A DNA stretch of 50,209 nt from Oxalobacteraceae bacterium UBA4003 (GCA_002384815.1 DGBN01000018.1:1-50209); one strand, 5' to 3'; shown: positions 35,983-44,450, counted from the stretch's first letter. The notes: generated by a model from the sequence alone, not told the origin. Program-made: numbers and translations.

Positions 35983-37227
35983 TCACGCCAGAGCCGTTGC
36001 GCCGCGCCAGTAGAACTTGTTGCGGGTAAGCCAGGTTATCAGCAGCGCGGCAAGCAAGATTGCCGTCGCGGCATAGGAGAAGGAGTGTGCGCCGAAGCGA
36101 TCCAGAAGCATGCCTCCGGCGAGACTGCCGGCGCCGATGGCGGTGTTCCAGACCGTGGTTGTAATGGATTGAGCAACGTCCTGTGCCGGACCTGCCGCAT
36201 TGGCTATGGCGGTCACGAACAAGGTTGCGACTCCGCCGAACGCGAGGCCCCACAGCCCTACCGAGATGTAGATGACAGAGGGCGATGCAGGAAACAAGGC
36301 AAACACGATACTTGCGAACAGGAACAGCGCAGTACTGGTCAATGCCAGCTGACGCAACCAGCGGTCCACGAGGATGCCGACCAGGAACAAGCCGGCGAGT
36401 GAGGTGCCGCCAAAGACCAGCAGGATGAAATCCGTGCGTCGCACCAGTTCCGCCAAAGCCAGGAGAGGCGAAATATAGGTGTAAAGGATGCTGTGTGCGA
36501 GCACGTACAGGAGCATGGCGGCCATGATCGGTCGCATGCCGGGAAGTGAAAAGACGTCAACGACGTTCCGGCGCTTTTCTTCGCGGCTGGTTGGGAACGC
36601 AGGCAGTTTCGTCATGATCCAGAAGATCAGCAATAGAGCGAGCACGCTGATCAGGCCAAACGCAATACGCCAGCCTACGACATTACCCAGGAAAGCCCCA
36701 ATCGGAATGCCCATGGTGAGGGCGAGCGGCGGGCCTGCCATGGCGATCGCAATCGCACGGCCTTTCTGGCTTTCATGAACCATGCGGGCTGCATAGCCGG
36801 CAATCATCGACCACACCAGTCCGGCGGCAACGCCACCCAGGAATCGGGCCACGAAGATGACGCTCAGGTTGTCGGATACCGCAGTGATGGTGTTGACGAC
36901 GCCGAAGCCGGCAATGGCTATCAACAGAAGCGTGCGACGATCGATTCTCTGCGTCGCGGCAGCAAGGGGAATCGCCGACAGCAGCGAGCCGAGCGCGTAG
37001 ACGGTGATCAGTTGCCCCATCAATGCCTCGGAGCTATTCAGGCTGGCCGCGATCTGCGGCAGAAGTCCGGCTGGCAGCACTTCCGTGAGAAGGACGATAA
37101 AGCTCGCCATGGTTAAAGCAAGGAGTGAAGACAGTGGCAGCTTCTGCTTGGCGGCCTCTGGATTGATGTCTGGCTTGTGATATACGGGTTCGGTTTTCAT
37201 GATTTTTTCGAGAGTTACTAGAGGCAC
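35983..37227 (-). CDS. MFS transporter, DHA1-like efflux permease
   Basis: 414-residue twelve-helix major facilitator similar to AraJ/sugar-efflux and drug-efflux permeases. The N-terminal half has TEVLPAGLLPQIAASL and YALGSLLSAIPLA in helices 1-2. Motif A-like ATQRIDRRTLLL, the helix 4/5 segment ARFLGGVAAGLVWSMIAGY and GPPLALTMGIPIGAFLG (motif C-like) follow. The GTG at 37227 has GAGGGG 5 nt upstream and is taken as start; an ATG at 37200 lacks a ribosome site. Substrate unknown. It is next to the IS21 scar, read away from tlpA, which suggests acquired or rearranged DNA. Confidence 0.86.
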   Translation of the reverse strand: MPLVTLEKIMKTEPVYHKPDINPEAAKQKLPLSSLLALTMASFIVLLTEVLPAGLLPQIAASLNSSEALMGQLITVYALGSLLSAIPLAAATQRIDRRTLLLIAIAGFGVVNTITAVSDNLSVIFVARFLGGVAAGLVWSMIAGYAARMVHESQKGRAIAIAMAGPPLALTMGIPIGAFLGNVVGWRIAFGLISVLALLLIFWIMTKLPAFPTSREEKRRNVVDVFSLPGMRPIMAAMLLYVLAHSILYTYISPLLALAELVRRTDFILLVFGGTSLAGLFLVGILVDRWLRQLALTSTALFLFASIVFALFPASPSVIYISVGLWGLAFGGVATLFVTAIANAAGPAQDVAQSITTTVWNTAIGAGSLAGGMLLDRFGAHSFSYAATAILLAALLITWLTRNKFYWRGATALA

Positions 37228-37373
37228 AGCAACCCCTCTAGCTTAAGAATGTTGCAAGCAGAGATCTGACAGCCTCTCAATACGATTGAGTGGACCGTGC
37301 TACTCGCTGTGCCGGCAATTCGGAAACGTTCTGAACGGTCCGGCCTGTTAGGGCTTAATGGCCCTGGGTACAA

Positions 37374-37403
37374 AATCAATGATGCGATTGGAAATCATTG
37401 ATT
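37374..37403 (-). terminator. AT-rich hairpin at the end of the tlpA-like gene
   Basis: Perfect 10-bp inverted repeat AATCAATGAT/ATCATTGATT with a 10-nt loop. On the minus strand it begins inside the last codons of the TlpA-like gene and is followed by TTTTG. It is probably a weak terminator. Confidence 0.55.
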
Positions 37404-38231
37404 CTTCTTGGGAGGATTGAGGCGGGGATTTATTTTTTGCAGTTTTTCCAGCAAGCTTGCGTGGGACATCTCTCCAAGACGAGAGTCCGTCAGCTTGCCG
37501 TTCGCATCAAAGAAATACGTCGAAGGCATCCCTTTCACTTCAAAGTCCTTACCGACGGTACTCGATGAGTCCATGAGTACATTTCGCATCGTCAGATGGT
37601 TTGATGTCAGAAACTGCTCAACCTGCAGCTTTGATTCGCCCTGGTTAACAAACACAAAATTAATGTCAGGGTTCTGTTGCTGTGCTTTCTCAAACACTGG
37701 CATTTCTCTTTGACAAGGAGGGCACCAGCTTGCCCAAAGATTGATGACCGTTGGCTTGTCGCCAAACTTTGCCAGATAAACATCATCACCATTTATTGAA
37801 TGAAGTTTCAAATCGGGAATAGGTGAGTGATCCTTTGTCAGCACTGCCAGGGCGATAGTCCCGCCAATCCACACCAGGCTGGAACCGAGCATCACGAGGA
37901 GTAGCGGTTTCCTTATGCCAGACTTCCACTTGAGTAGCAAAAGCGCGTAGACCCATGCCGCTATAACACCCGCCTGCGCGTTCCATCCACCATCTCGTAT
38001 GTCGAGAATATCTAGCGGAGTGGGAAGATAGGCTGATCTGTACTGAATGACAAATACGACGCGAGCTGCCAATACGGCAACAATGAAGATCGTGAAAAAA
38101 TGATTCTCGACGGTCTTTTCAGTACCCTTGTCTACATGTTTTGCAATGACGTTGCCGAAGAAAACCGTTGCAGCAATTAAAACAAGTAAATAGGGAACCG
38201 CAAGCGGACCGATTTGCAAAGATGACGTCAT
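37395..38231 (-). CDS. TlpA-like thioredoxin with Lgt-like membrane domain
   Basis: 278 residues. The N-terminal half has four membrane helices and resembles prolipoprotein diacylglyceryl transferase: PLAVPYLLVLIA, AARVVFVIQYRS and PTPLDILDIRDGGWNAQAG, where Lgt has GGMSFHGG. The catalytic His position is not His, so transferase activity is unlikely. The C-terminal half is a periplasmic TlpA/ResA thioredoxin with active site ASWCPPCQREMP and cis-proline KGMPSTYFF, which reduces or exchanges disulfides. The ATG at 38231 has GGAA upstream; the frame is open 27 codons further (to a GTG at 38312) and beyond. It may belong with the 25-codon frame just upstream. Confidence 0.88.
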   Translation of the reverse strand: MTSSLQIGPLAVPYLLVLIAATVFFGNVIAKHVDKGTEKTVENHFFTIFIVAVLAARVVFVIQYRSAYLPTPLDILDIRDGGWNAQAGVIAAWVYALLLLKWKSGIRKPLLLVMLGSSLVWIGGTIALAVLTKDHSPIPDLKLHSINGDDVYLAKFGDKPTVINLWASWCPPCQREMPVFEKAQQQNPDINFVFVNQGESKLQVEQFLTSNHLTMRNVLMDSSSTVGKDFEVKGMPSTYFFDANGKLTDSRLGEMSHASLLEKLQKINPRLNPPKKNQ

Positions 38232-38337
38232 CAATTTCCATCGAAAGTGGGCGTCTGAAAGTACTGCTTTGTTAAGTATTACAAGACCTGCATCCGATGA
38301 CGTGCCGTACACCCAATTGACAAGAGGGCCGCTCTCC

Positions 38338-38415
38338 TTACGGATTTACATATAAGGAAATCGCTGTTACAGCGATTGTAAATATCGTAACTATTATTTT
38401 CCACTTTGTGTTCAT
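38338..38415 (-). CDS. Possible 25-residue membrane or signal peptide
   Basis: Short frame starting MNTKWKIIVTIFTIAV and ending SLYVNP, with a basic start and one hydrophobic helix. GTGGAG lies 6 nt before the ATG, a good ribosome site. It ends 107 nt before the TlpA-like start. In another frame the following 33 codons (KESGPLVNWVYGTSSDAG at the front) read straight into the TlpA gene. This could therefore be the true N-terminus of that protein, cut off by a frameshift, or a leader peptide, or chance. Confidence 0.4.
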   Translation of the reverse strand: MNTKWKIIVTIFTIAVTAISLYVNP

Positions 38416-38508
38416 ACATTCTCCACAGGCATCCTGGCGTGCCGCATCGCCTTTGGACAGTATACCAAGCAATGGCGAAGGAAGATTTCATCTGCGAAAT
38501 TCAACGAT

Positions 38509-39768
38509 TCAGGAATAAATTGATGGTGTCGGCACTTCACCCGTCAGTACCCATAGCCCGACATCCTTCAGTTTGTAATCCAGCGAATCGTGCAGCGTAT
38601 GTACCCGTACGTTGCGCCAGAAACGATCAAAGCCGAATTTGGCGGCAGTGGCACGGGCGCCCATGACTTCAAAAATTTTCGCCGTGATATCGAGTGCGGC
38701 GCGGGCGGCAGCGATCTTCGCTTCATAGATCGCAACAGCAAGTTGCCCGCGTTCTTCGGCGCTCAGTTCATCGCCGCGTTTCCATGCATGCTGTAATTGC
38801 GCGGCTGCCGCTTCGGCGAGTGCGCTTGCGCCGCGCAGTGCGATCCATAAATCGCCGTAGTGCTGCTGGGTGAACGGATCGTCGATTGCGCGTTCCACGC
38901 CTGAGGTAAACCATGGACGGCCTTGTTCGTGCGTGTACTTCCACGCATTCAACAGTGCACCTTGTGCGTTGCCGATATAGATTTCAATCAGGATCAGTTG
39001 CGACACCAGCGTGCGCAGGGTCGCGCGCGGTGTGCCGGATGTTCCCGGCGGGCCGAGCACTTCATTGCGTTCCACGCGCACCTTGTCGAAGGTGACGGAG
39101 CCGCTATCGGTTTGACGCTGACCCAGATTGTCCCAATCATCGATGACCGTGACACCGGCTCGTTGCGTGGGGATCGTGATGAAGACGCGATCGGCCGGAT
39201 CGGCAGAACGCGGTGCCGTGATATTGAGCATGTCGGAACCGGTGGCACCCGAGCAAAACGATTTGATGCCGTTGAGTTCGTAATAGCCGTCGGTGCCGTT
39301 TTCACCCTCGCGCCAGATGAGCGTGGTGCGGGTATCCAGACCATTGGTCGCATTGCCCCAGAACCAGTTCTCGCTGACGGTTTTGCCGAGATAAAGCTGC
39401 TTTTGCTGCGGGTTGCCGAACAGTGCAACGCTGGCGACCTGCAGATGCTGAAAGCCGAACAGATGGGCGAGCGAACTGTCGACTTCAGCAAAGCGGCGGA
39501 TGATTTTATAGATGGTCGGCCATGGCGTTTCCGGCCCGCCGAATGCTGCCGGCACCGCCAGTTTCAGCAAGCCGCTATCGCGTAGCACCTGCCGTTCGAC
39601 CCATGCAGTGCCGCCGCGGCGATCGCGCTCGGCCGCCGTCAGCGCCAATGCAGCAGCAGTTTTTTCAACTGCGGCTGTCAGCGTGCCAACATCGCGTTGT
39701 ACCAAATGTGCCGGCGTGTAAGTCGGCGCGCTCTGTGGCAGTTCGCCGAGTTTCAGTAATTGACCCAT
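38509..39768 (-). CDS. SfnB-like flavin-dependent monooxygenase, acyl-CoA dehydrogenase fold
   Basis: 419-residue member of the acyl-CoA dehydrogenase superfamily, in the SfnB/DszC-like branch that oxidises organosulfur compounds with reduced flavin. The N-terminal helical part has LKLAVPAAFGGPETPW. The central beta-domain has NGIKSFCSGATGSDML and GSVTFDKVRVERNEVLGPPG, where the family binds flavin. The C-terminal bundle includes DITAKIFEVMGARATAAKFGFDRFWRN in pieces. It begins 33 nt after the sulfonate-binding protein gene on the same strand, which supports a role in sulfur scavenging. The exact substrate is not shown. Confidence 0.85.
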   Translation of the reverse strand: MGQLLKLGELPQSAPTYTPAHLVQRDVGTLTAAVEKTAAALALTAAERDRRGGTAWVERQVLRDSGLLKLAVPAAFGGPETPWPTIYKIIRRFAEVDSSLAHLFGFQHLQVASVALFGNPQQKQLYLGKTVSENWFWGNATNGLDTRTTLIWREGENGTDGYYELNGIKSFCSGATGSDMLNITAPRSADPADRVFITIPTQRAGVTVIDDWDNLGQRQTDSGSVTFDKVRVERNEVLGPPGTSGTPRATLRTLVSQLILIEIYIGNAQGALLNAWKYTHEQGRPWFTSGVERAIDDPFTQQHYGDLWIALRGASALAEAAAAQLQHAWKRGDELSAEERGQLAVAIYEAKIAAARAALDITAKIFEVMGARATAAKFGFDRFWRNVRVHTLHDSLDYKLKDVGLWVLTGEVPTPSIYS

Positions 39769-39801
39769 GGCCGATTATTCCAATGCAAAGCAAAAGTGTT
39801 T

Positions 39802-40758
39802 TTAAAAAACCGGCACTGCAGTGGCGTTCACCTTCTTCGGCAACAAACCTTCTGCCAGGAATGCATCGGCAATTTTTTGCTGTTCAGCCAGACGTTCAGG
39901 AACGACTGCGCGTACGTCATAGCTGCGGCGCGCATTGGCCTGCTCGATGGTGGCGGCATCCAGGCCCCAGACCGGTGCCAGCAGATTCGCTGCGTCGCGT
40001 GGCGATTGCTTGACCCATTTGCCGGTTTCCAGCAGCGAGTTAACGACGACCTTGACGACGTCCGGGCGTGCTTTTGCAAATGGTGTCGATGCCAGGTAAT
40101 AACGTTGGTAATCGGCCAGGCCGCGACCATCACTTAATACGCGTACTTGCGATTGACGCTCTACCGCTGCGAGGAAGGGATCCCAGATTACCCATGCATC
40201 AATGGCGCCACGCTCGAATGCAGCACGGCCATCGGCTGGCGCCAGATAAGCGAGCTGGATATCTTTCAGTGACAGGCCGGCTTTTTCCAGCGCGGCAATC
40301 AACAGATAATGTGCGCCGGCTGCCTTGGCAAAACCGATACGTTTGCCGCGCAAGTCGGCCAGCGATTTGATAGGCGAATCTGCCTTGACGACAATGGCCT
40401 GTGCGCTAGGTGAAGGCGCTTCCTGTGCAATGTAAGTCAGTTGCGCACCGGCTGCGAGAGCAAATACCGGCACCGTATCGGCTACGTCGGCCGAGATATC
40501 GATAGCGCCTACATTCAAGGCTTCCAGCAGCGGCAGGCCGCTGGCGAATTCATGCCATGTGACCTTGACGCCCAATGCACCCAGACGTTGTTCCAGAGTG
40601 CCGCGCGTTTTCAGTACCGTGATCAGGGTTGAAGATTTTTGATAGCCGATACGTACGGTATCGGGCACTTTTTGCGCGTGGGCCGGCGCAATTGTTAACA
40701 TTGGTGCCAGAGCCATCGCAATCAGGATGCGGCGACGAAGATTGGATATGAATGTCAT
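39802..40758 (-). CDS. ssuA: Aliphatic sulfonate ABC transporter substrate-binding protein
   Basis: 318-residue periplasmic binding protein of the SsuA/TauA type. The signal peptide ends near residue 28 (TIAPAHAQ). The family opening VRIGYQKSSTLITVLKTRGTLEQ is split over residues 34-57. VTWHEFASGLPLLEALNVGAIDI, RGKRIGFAKAAGAHYLL and DAWVIWDPFLA mark the ligand pocket. The true start is ATG 40758, at the signal peptide; a much longer open frame upstream is not coding. No permease or ATPase gene is near it. Downstream is the SfnB-like flavoenzyme, and sulfonate-type ligands are inferred. Confidence 0.92.
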   Translation of the reverse strand: MTFISNLRRRILIAMALAPMLTIAPAHAQKVPDTVRIGYQKSSTLITVLKTRGTLEQRLGALGVKVTWHEFASGLPLLEALNVGAIDISADVADTVPVFALAAGAQLTYIAQEAPSPSAQAIVVKADSPIKSLADLRGKRIGFAKAAGAHYLLIAALEKAGLSLKDIQLAYLAPADGRAAFERGAIDAWVIWDPFLAAVERQSQVRVLSDGRGLADYQRYYLASTPFAKARPDVVKVVVNSLLETGKWVKQSPRDAANLLAPVWGLDAATIEQANARRSYDVRAVVPERLAEQQKIADAFLAEGLLPKKVNATAVPVF

Positions 40759-41150
40759 GAGATTTCCCGGAGGTGGATGGTGAATGCCTGCGCATTGAAT
40801 GACGCTTGCATCACGCAATCCTTGTTGATTGAAGGACAGCAGCTTAATGACTGGATACAAATAGAGGAACGAATCTATTCGCGCATCCATCATCGTTTTT
40901 TGCATAAGCCGGAATGCGTATATGCACATGCGAAAAATGTGTGGATGCGATACTAAACAGATATGTGCGCGCCCATGCTTGCCTTGGCGAGGTTGCCGGA
41001 TGTCAAGGCAATGAAAAATAAACTCAGCCTGAATTTTTTGTCGCTGGACAGGTATTGCGTGCTGTTCGTCGCAGTCTGATATCGTATGTAAAACGCAGGA
41101 AAAATGAGTAGCGTAATCTGCATCCTTCATTCAGCCAGCAGGAGTCCATC
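40759..41150. other. Divergent intergenic region ssuA/fumC
   Basis: 392 bases between divergent genes; it must hold the promoters of both. The AGGAG before the fumC ATG is clear. Near 40912-40932 the sequence alternates ATGCGTATATGCACATGCG, a near-palindrome that could bind a regulator. No -35/-10 pair is convincing on either strand and no further gene is visible. Confidence 0.45.
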
Positions 41151-42539
41151 ATGAAAACAAGAATAGAACGCGATACTTTCGGTCCGATCGCAGTAAATGA
41201 TGAGCGCTTGTGGGGGGCGCAAACGCAGCGCTCGCTTGAGCATTTCAGGATATCGACCGAACGCATGCCGCAGGAATTGATCGTGGCGCTGGCCGAAGTC
41301 AAGCGTGCAGCAACGATCGTCAATCGGGATCTGGGCAAGCTGGACAGGCAAAAAGCGGACGCGATCGTCAGTGCGGCAGAAGAAGTGATCGCTGGCCGCC
41401 ATCCGCATGAATTTCCGCTCGCAGTGTGGCAAACCGGTTCCGGCACGCAAACCAATATGAACATGAACGAGGTGCTGGCCAATCGCGCTTCGGAATTGCT
41501 CGGCGGCGAACGCGGCGAGAAACGTCTGGTGCATCCGAATGACGACGTTAATCTCGGACAATCATCCAACGATATTTTTCCCACCGCGATGTATGTGGCA
41601 GCCAGCCTCAGCGTCACGCAGAAACTGCTGCCGGCGATCCATGCCTTGCGCGTGACGCTGCAGCGCAAGGCGGAAGAGTTTGCCGATATCGTCAAGATCG
41701 GGCGCACGCATTTGCAGGATGCGACGCCGTTGACTCTGGGACAGGAATTTTCCGGCTATGTCACACAGTTGCATCACGCCGAACTCGGGATAGTGGTGTT
41801 GCTGCCACCGTTGCATGAACTGGCGGTCGGTGGCACGGCTGTCGGTACCGGCTTGAACACGCATCCGGAATTCGGCGTACGCGTGGCCGCCGAACTGACG
41901 CAGCGTAGTGGTGTGCATTTCAAAAGTGCGGGCAACAAGTTTGCGGCGCTGGCAGCGCACGATGCACTGGTCAGCGTGCATGGGGGCCTGAAAACGCTGG
42001 CGGCCAGCATGATGAAAATCGCCAATGATGTGCGGTGGCTGGCTTCCGGGCCGCGTTCCGGTCTGGGCGAACTCAGCATTCCCGAAAACGAGCCGGGCAG
42101 TTCCATCATGCCGGGCAAGGTGAATCCTACGCAAAGCGAAGCGGTGACAATGTTGTGTTGCCAGGTGTTTGGCAATGACGTTGCAATCAACTTTGGTGGA
42201 GCATCCGGCAACTTTGAACTGAATGTCTTCAAACCGCTACTTGCACATAATTTTTTGCAAAGCGCGCGTCTGCTGGCTGACGGTATCAATAGTTTTGATG
42301 AACACTGCGCCCACGGCATCAAAGCAAATCGTGATCGAATAGACGAATTGATGGGACGGTCGCTGATGTTGGTGACGGCCCTGGCACCGCATATCGGTTA
42401 CGACAAGGCGGCGCAGATTGCCAAGCAGGCGCATCACGATGGCACGACCCTGAAGGAAACGGCGCTCGCGCTGGGTTTTGTGAGTGGCGAGGAATTCGAT
42501 CGCTGGGTGCAGCCGCAGGACATGATACATCCGTCCTGA
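41151..42539 (+). CDS. fumC: Class II fumarate hydratase
   Basis: 462-residue iron-free fumarase that interconverts fumarate and malate in the TCA cycle. Length and motifs are standard: FGPIAVNDERLWGAQTQRSL at the start, NMNMNEVLANRA, the HPNDDVNLGQSSND substrate site, RTHLQDATPLTLGQEFSG and the superfamily signature GSSIMPGKVNPTQ. AGGAG precedes the ATG at 41151. It has its own transcription unit and is followed by a long hairpin. Confidence 0.97.
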   Translation: MKTRIERDTFGPIAVNDERLWGAQTQRSLEHFRISTERMPQELIVALAEVKRAATIVNRDLGKLDRQKADAIVSAAEEVIAGRHPHEFPLAVWQTGSGTQTNMNMNEVLANRASELLGGERGEKRLVHPNDDVNLGQSSNDIFPTAMYVAASLSVTQKLLPAIHALRVTLQRKAEEFADIVKIGRTHLQDATPLTLGQEFSGYVTQLHHAELGIVVLLPPLHELAVGGTAVGTGLNTHPEFGVRVAAELTQRSGVHFKSAGNKFAALAAHDALVSVHGGLKTLAASMMKIANDVRWLASGPRSGLGELSIPENEPGSSIMPGKVNPTQSEAVTMLCCQVFGNDVAINFGGASGNFELNVFKPLLAHNFLQSARLLADGINSFDEHCAHGIKANRDRIDELMGRSLMLVTALAPHIGYDKAAQIAKQAHHDGTTLKETALALGFVSGEEFDRWVQPQDMIHPS

Positions 42540-42602
42540 AGTCATTCGGAGTGAGGCGAGTGGTATTCCCTCAGCGTGCAGCGACAGGCACAGTTAACAT
42601 AA

Positions 42603-42634
42603 AACGGCCCCGGCAAGCGCTTGCCGGGGCCGTT
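42603..42634. terminator. Long hairpin between fumC and the convergent gene
   Basis: Perfect 16-bp palindrome beginning AACGGCCCCGGCAAGC, with the two arms adjoining (effective loop of about 4 nt). It lies 63 nt after fumC. The T-run is short on the plus strand (TTCTT) and four T on the minus strand, so it may serve both convergent genes. Confidence 0.82.
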
Positions 42635-42696
42635 CTTCCATATCAGCGGTTTATGGCAGCAGCCGGCAACAAGACTGTCGGCTCGCGCCGAGCATC

Positions 42697-43233
42697 TTAT
42701 TTTTTGACTGCATCCAGGCAGCGTGTTTTTTCAGCGCCGGCCAATGCATCGCACTTCTCTTTTTGCACATTGGCATTGGCATCTACCTTGTCTTCACGTG
42801 CATCCTTGCGCGCTTCGGAAATTTCCTTGCCTGCCTTGGCATCGGCTACCGCTGCAGTTTTTGCCGCTTTGGCTTCCTTCACGCAGACGTCCTTGTTATT
42901 GCCGGTCTGGTCGTCGCATTTTTCCTTGGCGAGTTCATAGTTGGCATCGGCAATGTCCATGCGCGCTTTTTTATGCGCCTTGTCGGTGCCTTTGTACGTT
43001 GCTTCGGCTTCGGCAACGGTTTTCACGTGAGTCAGCTTGGCTTCTTTTTCGCAGACATCCTTGGCATTGCCTTTGTGGCTGTTGCACGCTTCTTTGGCTA
43101 CCTTGTAATCGGCATCCGCTTGTTTCTTGGTGGCGTCATAGGTTGCCTTCAATTCGGCTGGCGATGCATGTGATACCGCGACAAAACCAAAGCTGGCTGT
43201 GGCGAGTAGGAGCATGGAGAGGGTTTTTTTCAT
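42697..43233 (-). CDS. Periplasmic protein with three cysteine repeats
   Basis: 178 residues, no named function. The signal peptide ends near residue 24 (VAVSHASP). The rest is almost all Lys, Ala, Asp and Glu in long helices, with three related units: KEACNSHKGNAKDVCEKEAK, KEKCDDQTGNNKDVCVKEAK and KEKCDALAGAEKTRCLDAVK. Each has two cysteines nine residues apart, so three disulfide-closed hairpins on a helical rod are possible. Similar proteins in Burkholderiales are loosely labelled TolA-like, without evidence. The ATG at 43233 starts the signal peptide. It lies 80 nt after the CsbD-like gene on the same strand. Confidence 0.85.
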   Translation of the reverse strand: MKKTLSMLLLATASFGFVAVSHASPAELKATYDATKKQADADYKVAKEACNSHKGNAKDVCEKEAKLTHVKTVAEAEATYKGTDKAHKKARMDIADANYELAKEKCDDQTGNNKDVCVKEAKAAKTAAVADAKAGKEISEARKDAREDKVDANANVQKEKCDALAGAEKTRCLDAVKK

Positions 43234-43313
43234 GGTGTATGTCCTTGATTTATTTTTAATGAAATCCTGCAACGCAAAGGCGACATGCAGAGATGTAATG
43301 CACGCCCTGGTTT

Positions 43314-43532
43314 TTAGAAAAAACGCTTGTCGTCGCGATTACGTTCTTCAAACACCTTGATTTGCTTTTCAGCTTCATCTTTATTGACGCCATATGCTTC
43401 CTGGATCTTGCCGGAGAGCTGATCGCGTTTGCCGGCAATCGTGTCAAGGTGGTCATCGGTGAGTTTGCCCCACTGTTCTTTGATGCTGCCCTTGAGTTGC
43501 TTCCAGTTACCTTCGATAACGTCCCAATTCAT
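43314..43532 (-). CDS. CsbD-family stress protein
   Basis: 72-residue hydrophilic protein of the CsbD family, induced by general stress in many bacteria; biochemical role unknown. The family start MNWDVIEGNWKQLKGSIKEQ and the second block GKRDQLSGKIQEAYGV are both present. The C-terminus is charged (EERNRDDKRFF), as in proteobacterial members. AAGGAG lies 5 nt before the ATG, a strong ribosome site that suggests high expression. It is the probable first gene of a unit with the cysteine-repeat protein. Confidence 0.93.
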   Translation of the reverse strand: MNWDVIEGNWKQLKGSIKEQWGKLTDDHLDTIAGKRDQLSGKIQEAYGVNKDEAEKQIKVFEERNRDDKRFF

Positions 43533-43852
43533 ATGATTCTCCTTAAAGAATTCCAGCGTTACGGCGAAAGTGCCTGGGCTTTACCATGCAAGGTACGGGC
43601 CAGTTATTTAGCTTATAAAAATCAACAACTTATAAAAACTGTTTTATTTATTTGCAAATATTCCCGGGTACATTGCAAACGCTACATGTGAGAAAGCAGG
43701 AGTTGCTTTGTCGGGAAGAAGGAGGGCCGGGGAGAAGTGTGTACGTGGTGGAAAGTTGCGGCGAGGATGGCGCGTTATAAAGATAATCTTCTTGTTTTCC
43801 TACGCCTGTATCAGCTCATTTCCTATAGGTCCTGATTTTTGAGGCTGTTACG

Positions 43853-43903
43853 ATGCTTCACAGATGAAGCATGACAATCTGCTCGTCATGCAGTGCTGCA
43901 CTG
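43853..43903. repeat. Cluster of three adjoining inverted repeats
   Basis: ATGCTTCA-CAGA-TGAAGCAT (43853-43872) is followed by GCATGAC-N9-GTCATGC (43869-43891) and CAGTGC-T-GCACTG (43891-43903). All are perfect and each overlaps or touches the next. They end 46 nt before a small membrane ORF. They may be operators or an alternative RNA structure. Confidence 0.65.
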
Positions 43904-43949
43904 GATGACATCTTTCCCGTTCTTAATAATATTTTCGATGAGGCATATC

Positions 43950-44024
43950 ATGGGTAAGTATTTTCTTGCTTGGCTTCTGGGTGTGCCGGTCGTCGTCCTG
44001 ATACTGATTTATCTGATTTTTTAA
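43950..44024 (+). CDS. 24-residue single-helix membrane peptide
   Basis: Very short frame starting MGKYFLAWLLGVPVVVLI and ending YLIF. One hydrophobic helix fills the whole peptide, with a lysine near the N-terminus. GAGG lies 7 nt before the ATG. Peptides of this kind (a WLLGVP-type helix) occur in many Proteobacteria as uncharacterised small membrane proteins; that comparison is from memory. The ribosome site and the clean helix support a real gene. The palindrome cluster lies just upstream and the sensor kinase 426 nt downstream. Confidence 0.6.
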   Translation: MGKYFLAWLLGVPVVVLILIYLIF

Positions 44025-44450
44025 ATAGACTTCAGCAAAGGCGATTGCTAAAACAGTCGGGCTGATTTTTCAGCTAACAAAAAACTGCAAGTGCATATTT
44101 TCTTCGCTATGCCTGTTTCGGCATGCAACATTCCAGAATAAAAAAACATTGAACTTTGTTGATTGATGGAAAGCGTTTTCACTCCTCACGGATGCTGCTA
44201 TCCTTCACTTGAACAGATAACAATATTTCAGGCAGACTCGCAGGGTCTGCATTTGTCGCGAAGCATGGCCTGCTGAATGATTCAGCTGGCGCACATTTTT
44301 CACTGAATTTCACACGGCATTTGATACGGAGACAAGCGCCGTATTGCAATATGCAATGCAGGCTGACTATGCGGTCCTGAATACTGAATCGTTTTTTTCA
44401 GTATCGTTTTCCAGCATCATCTATTACCTCATTCGCAGCGGAGTAAATTC

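Larger units (their letters stand above)
43533..44450. other. Long intergenic region upstream of the sensor kinase
   Basis: About 918 bases between the CsbD-like gene and the histidine kinase. It contains a palindrome cluster at 43853-43903 and a 24-codon membrane peptide at 43950-44024, both listed separately. The stretches 43600-43680 and 44080-44330 are AT-rich. No further gene, tRNA or known RNA was recognised. An open frame from 44344 lacks a family match and runs into the kinase gene in another frame. Confidence 0.55.

Noticed and set aside
40759..41130. Upstream extension of the ssuA frame to 41130
   Set aside because: Added residues lack any family match and precede the signal peptide, which must be N-terminal.
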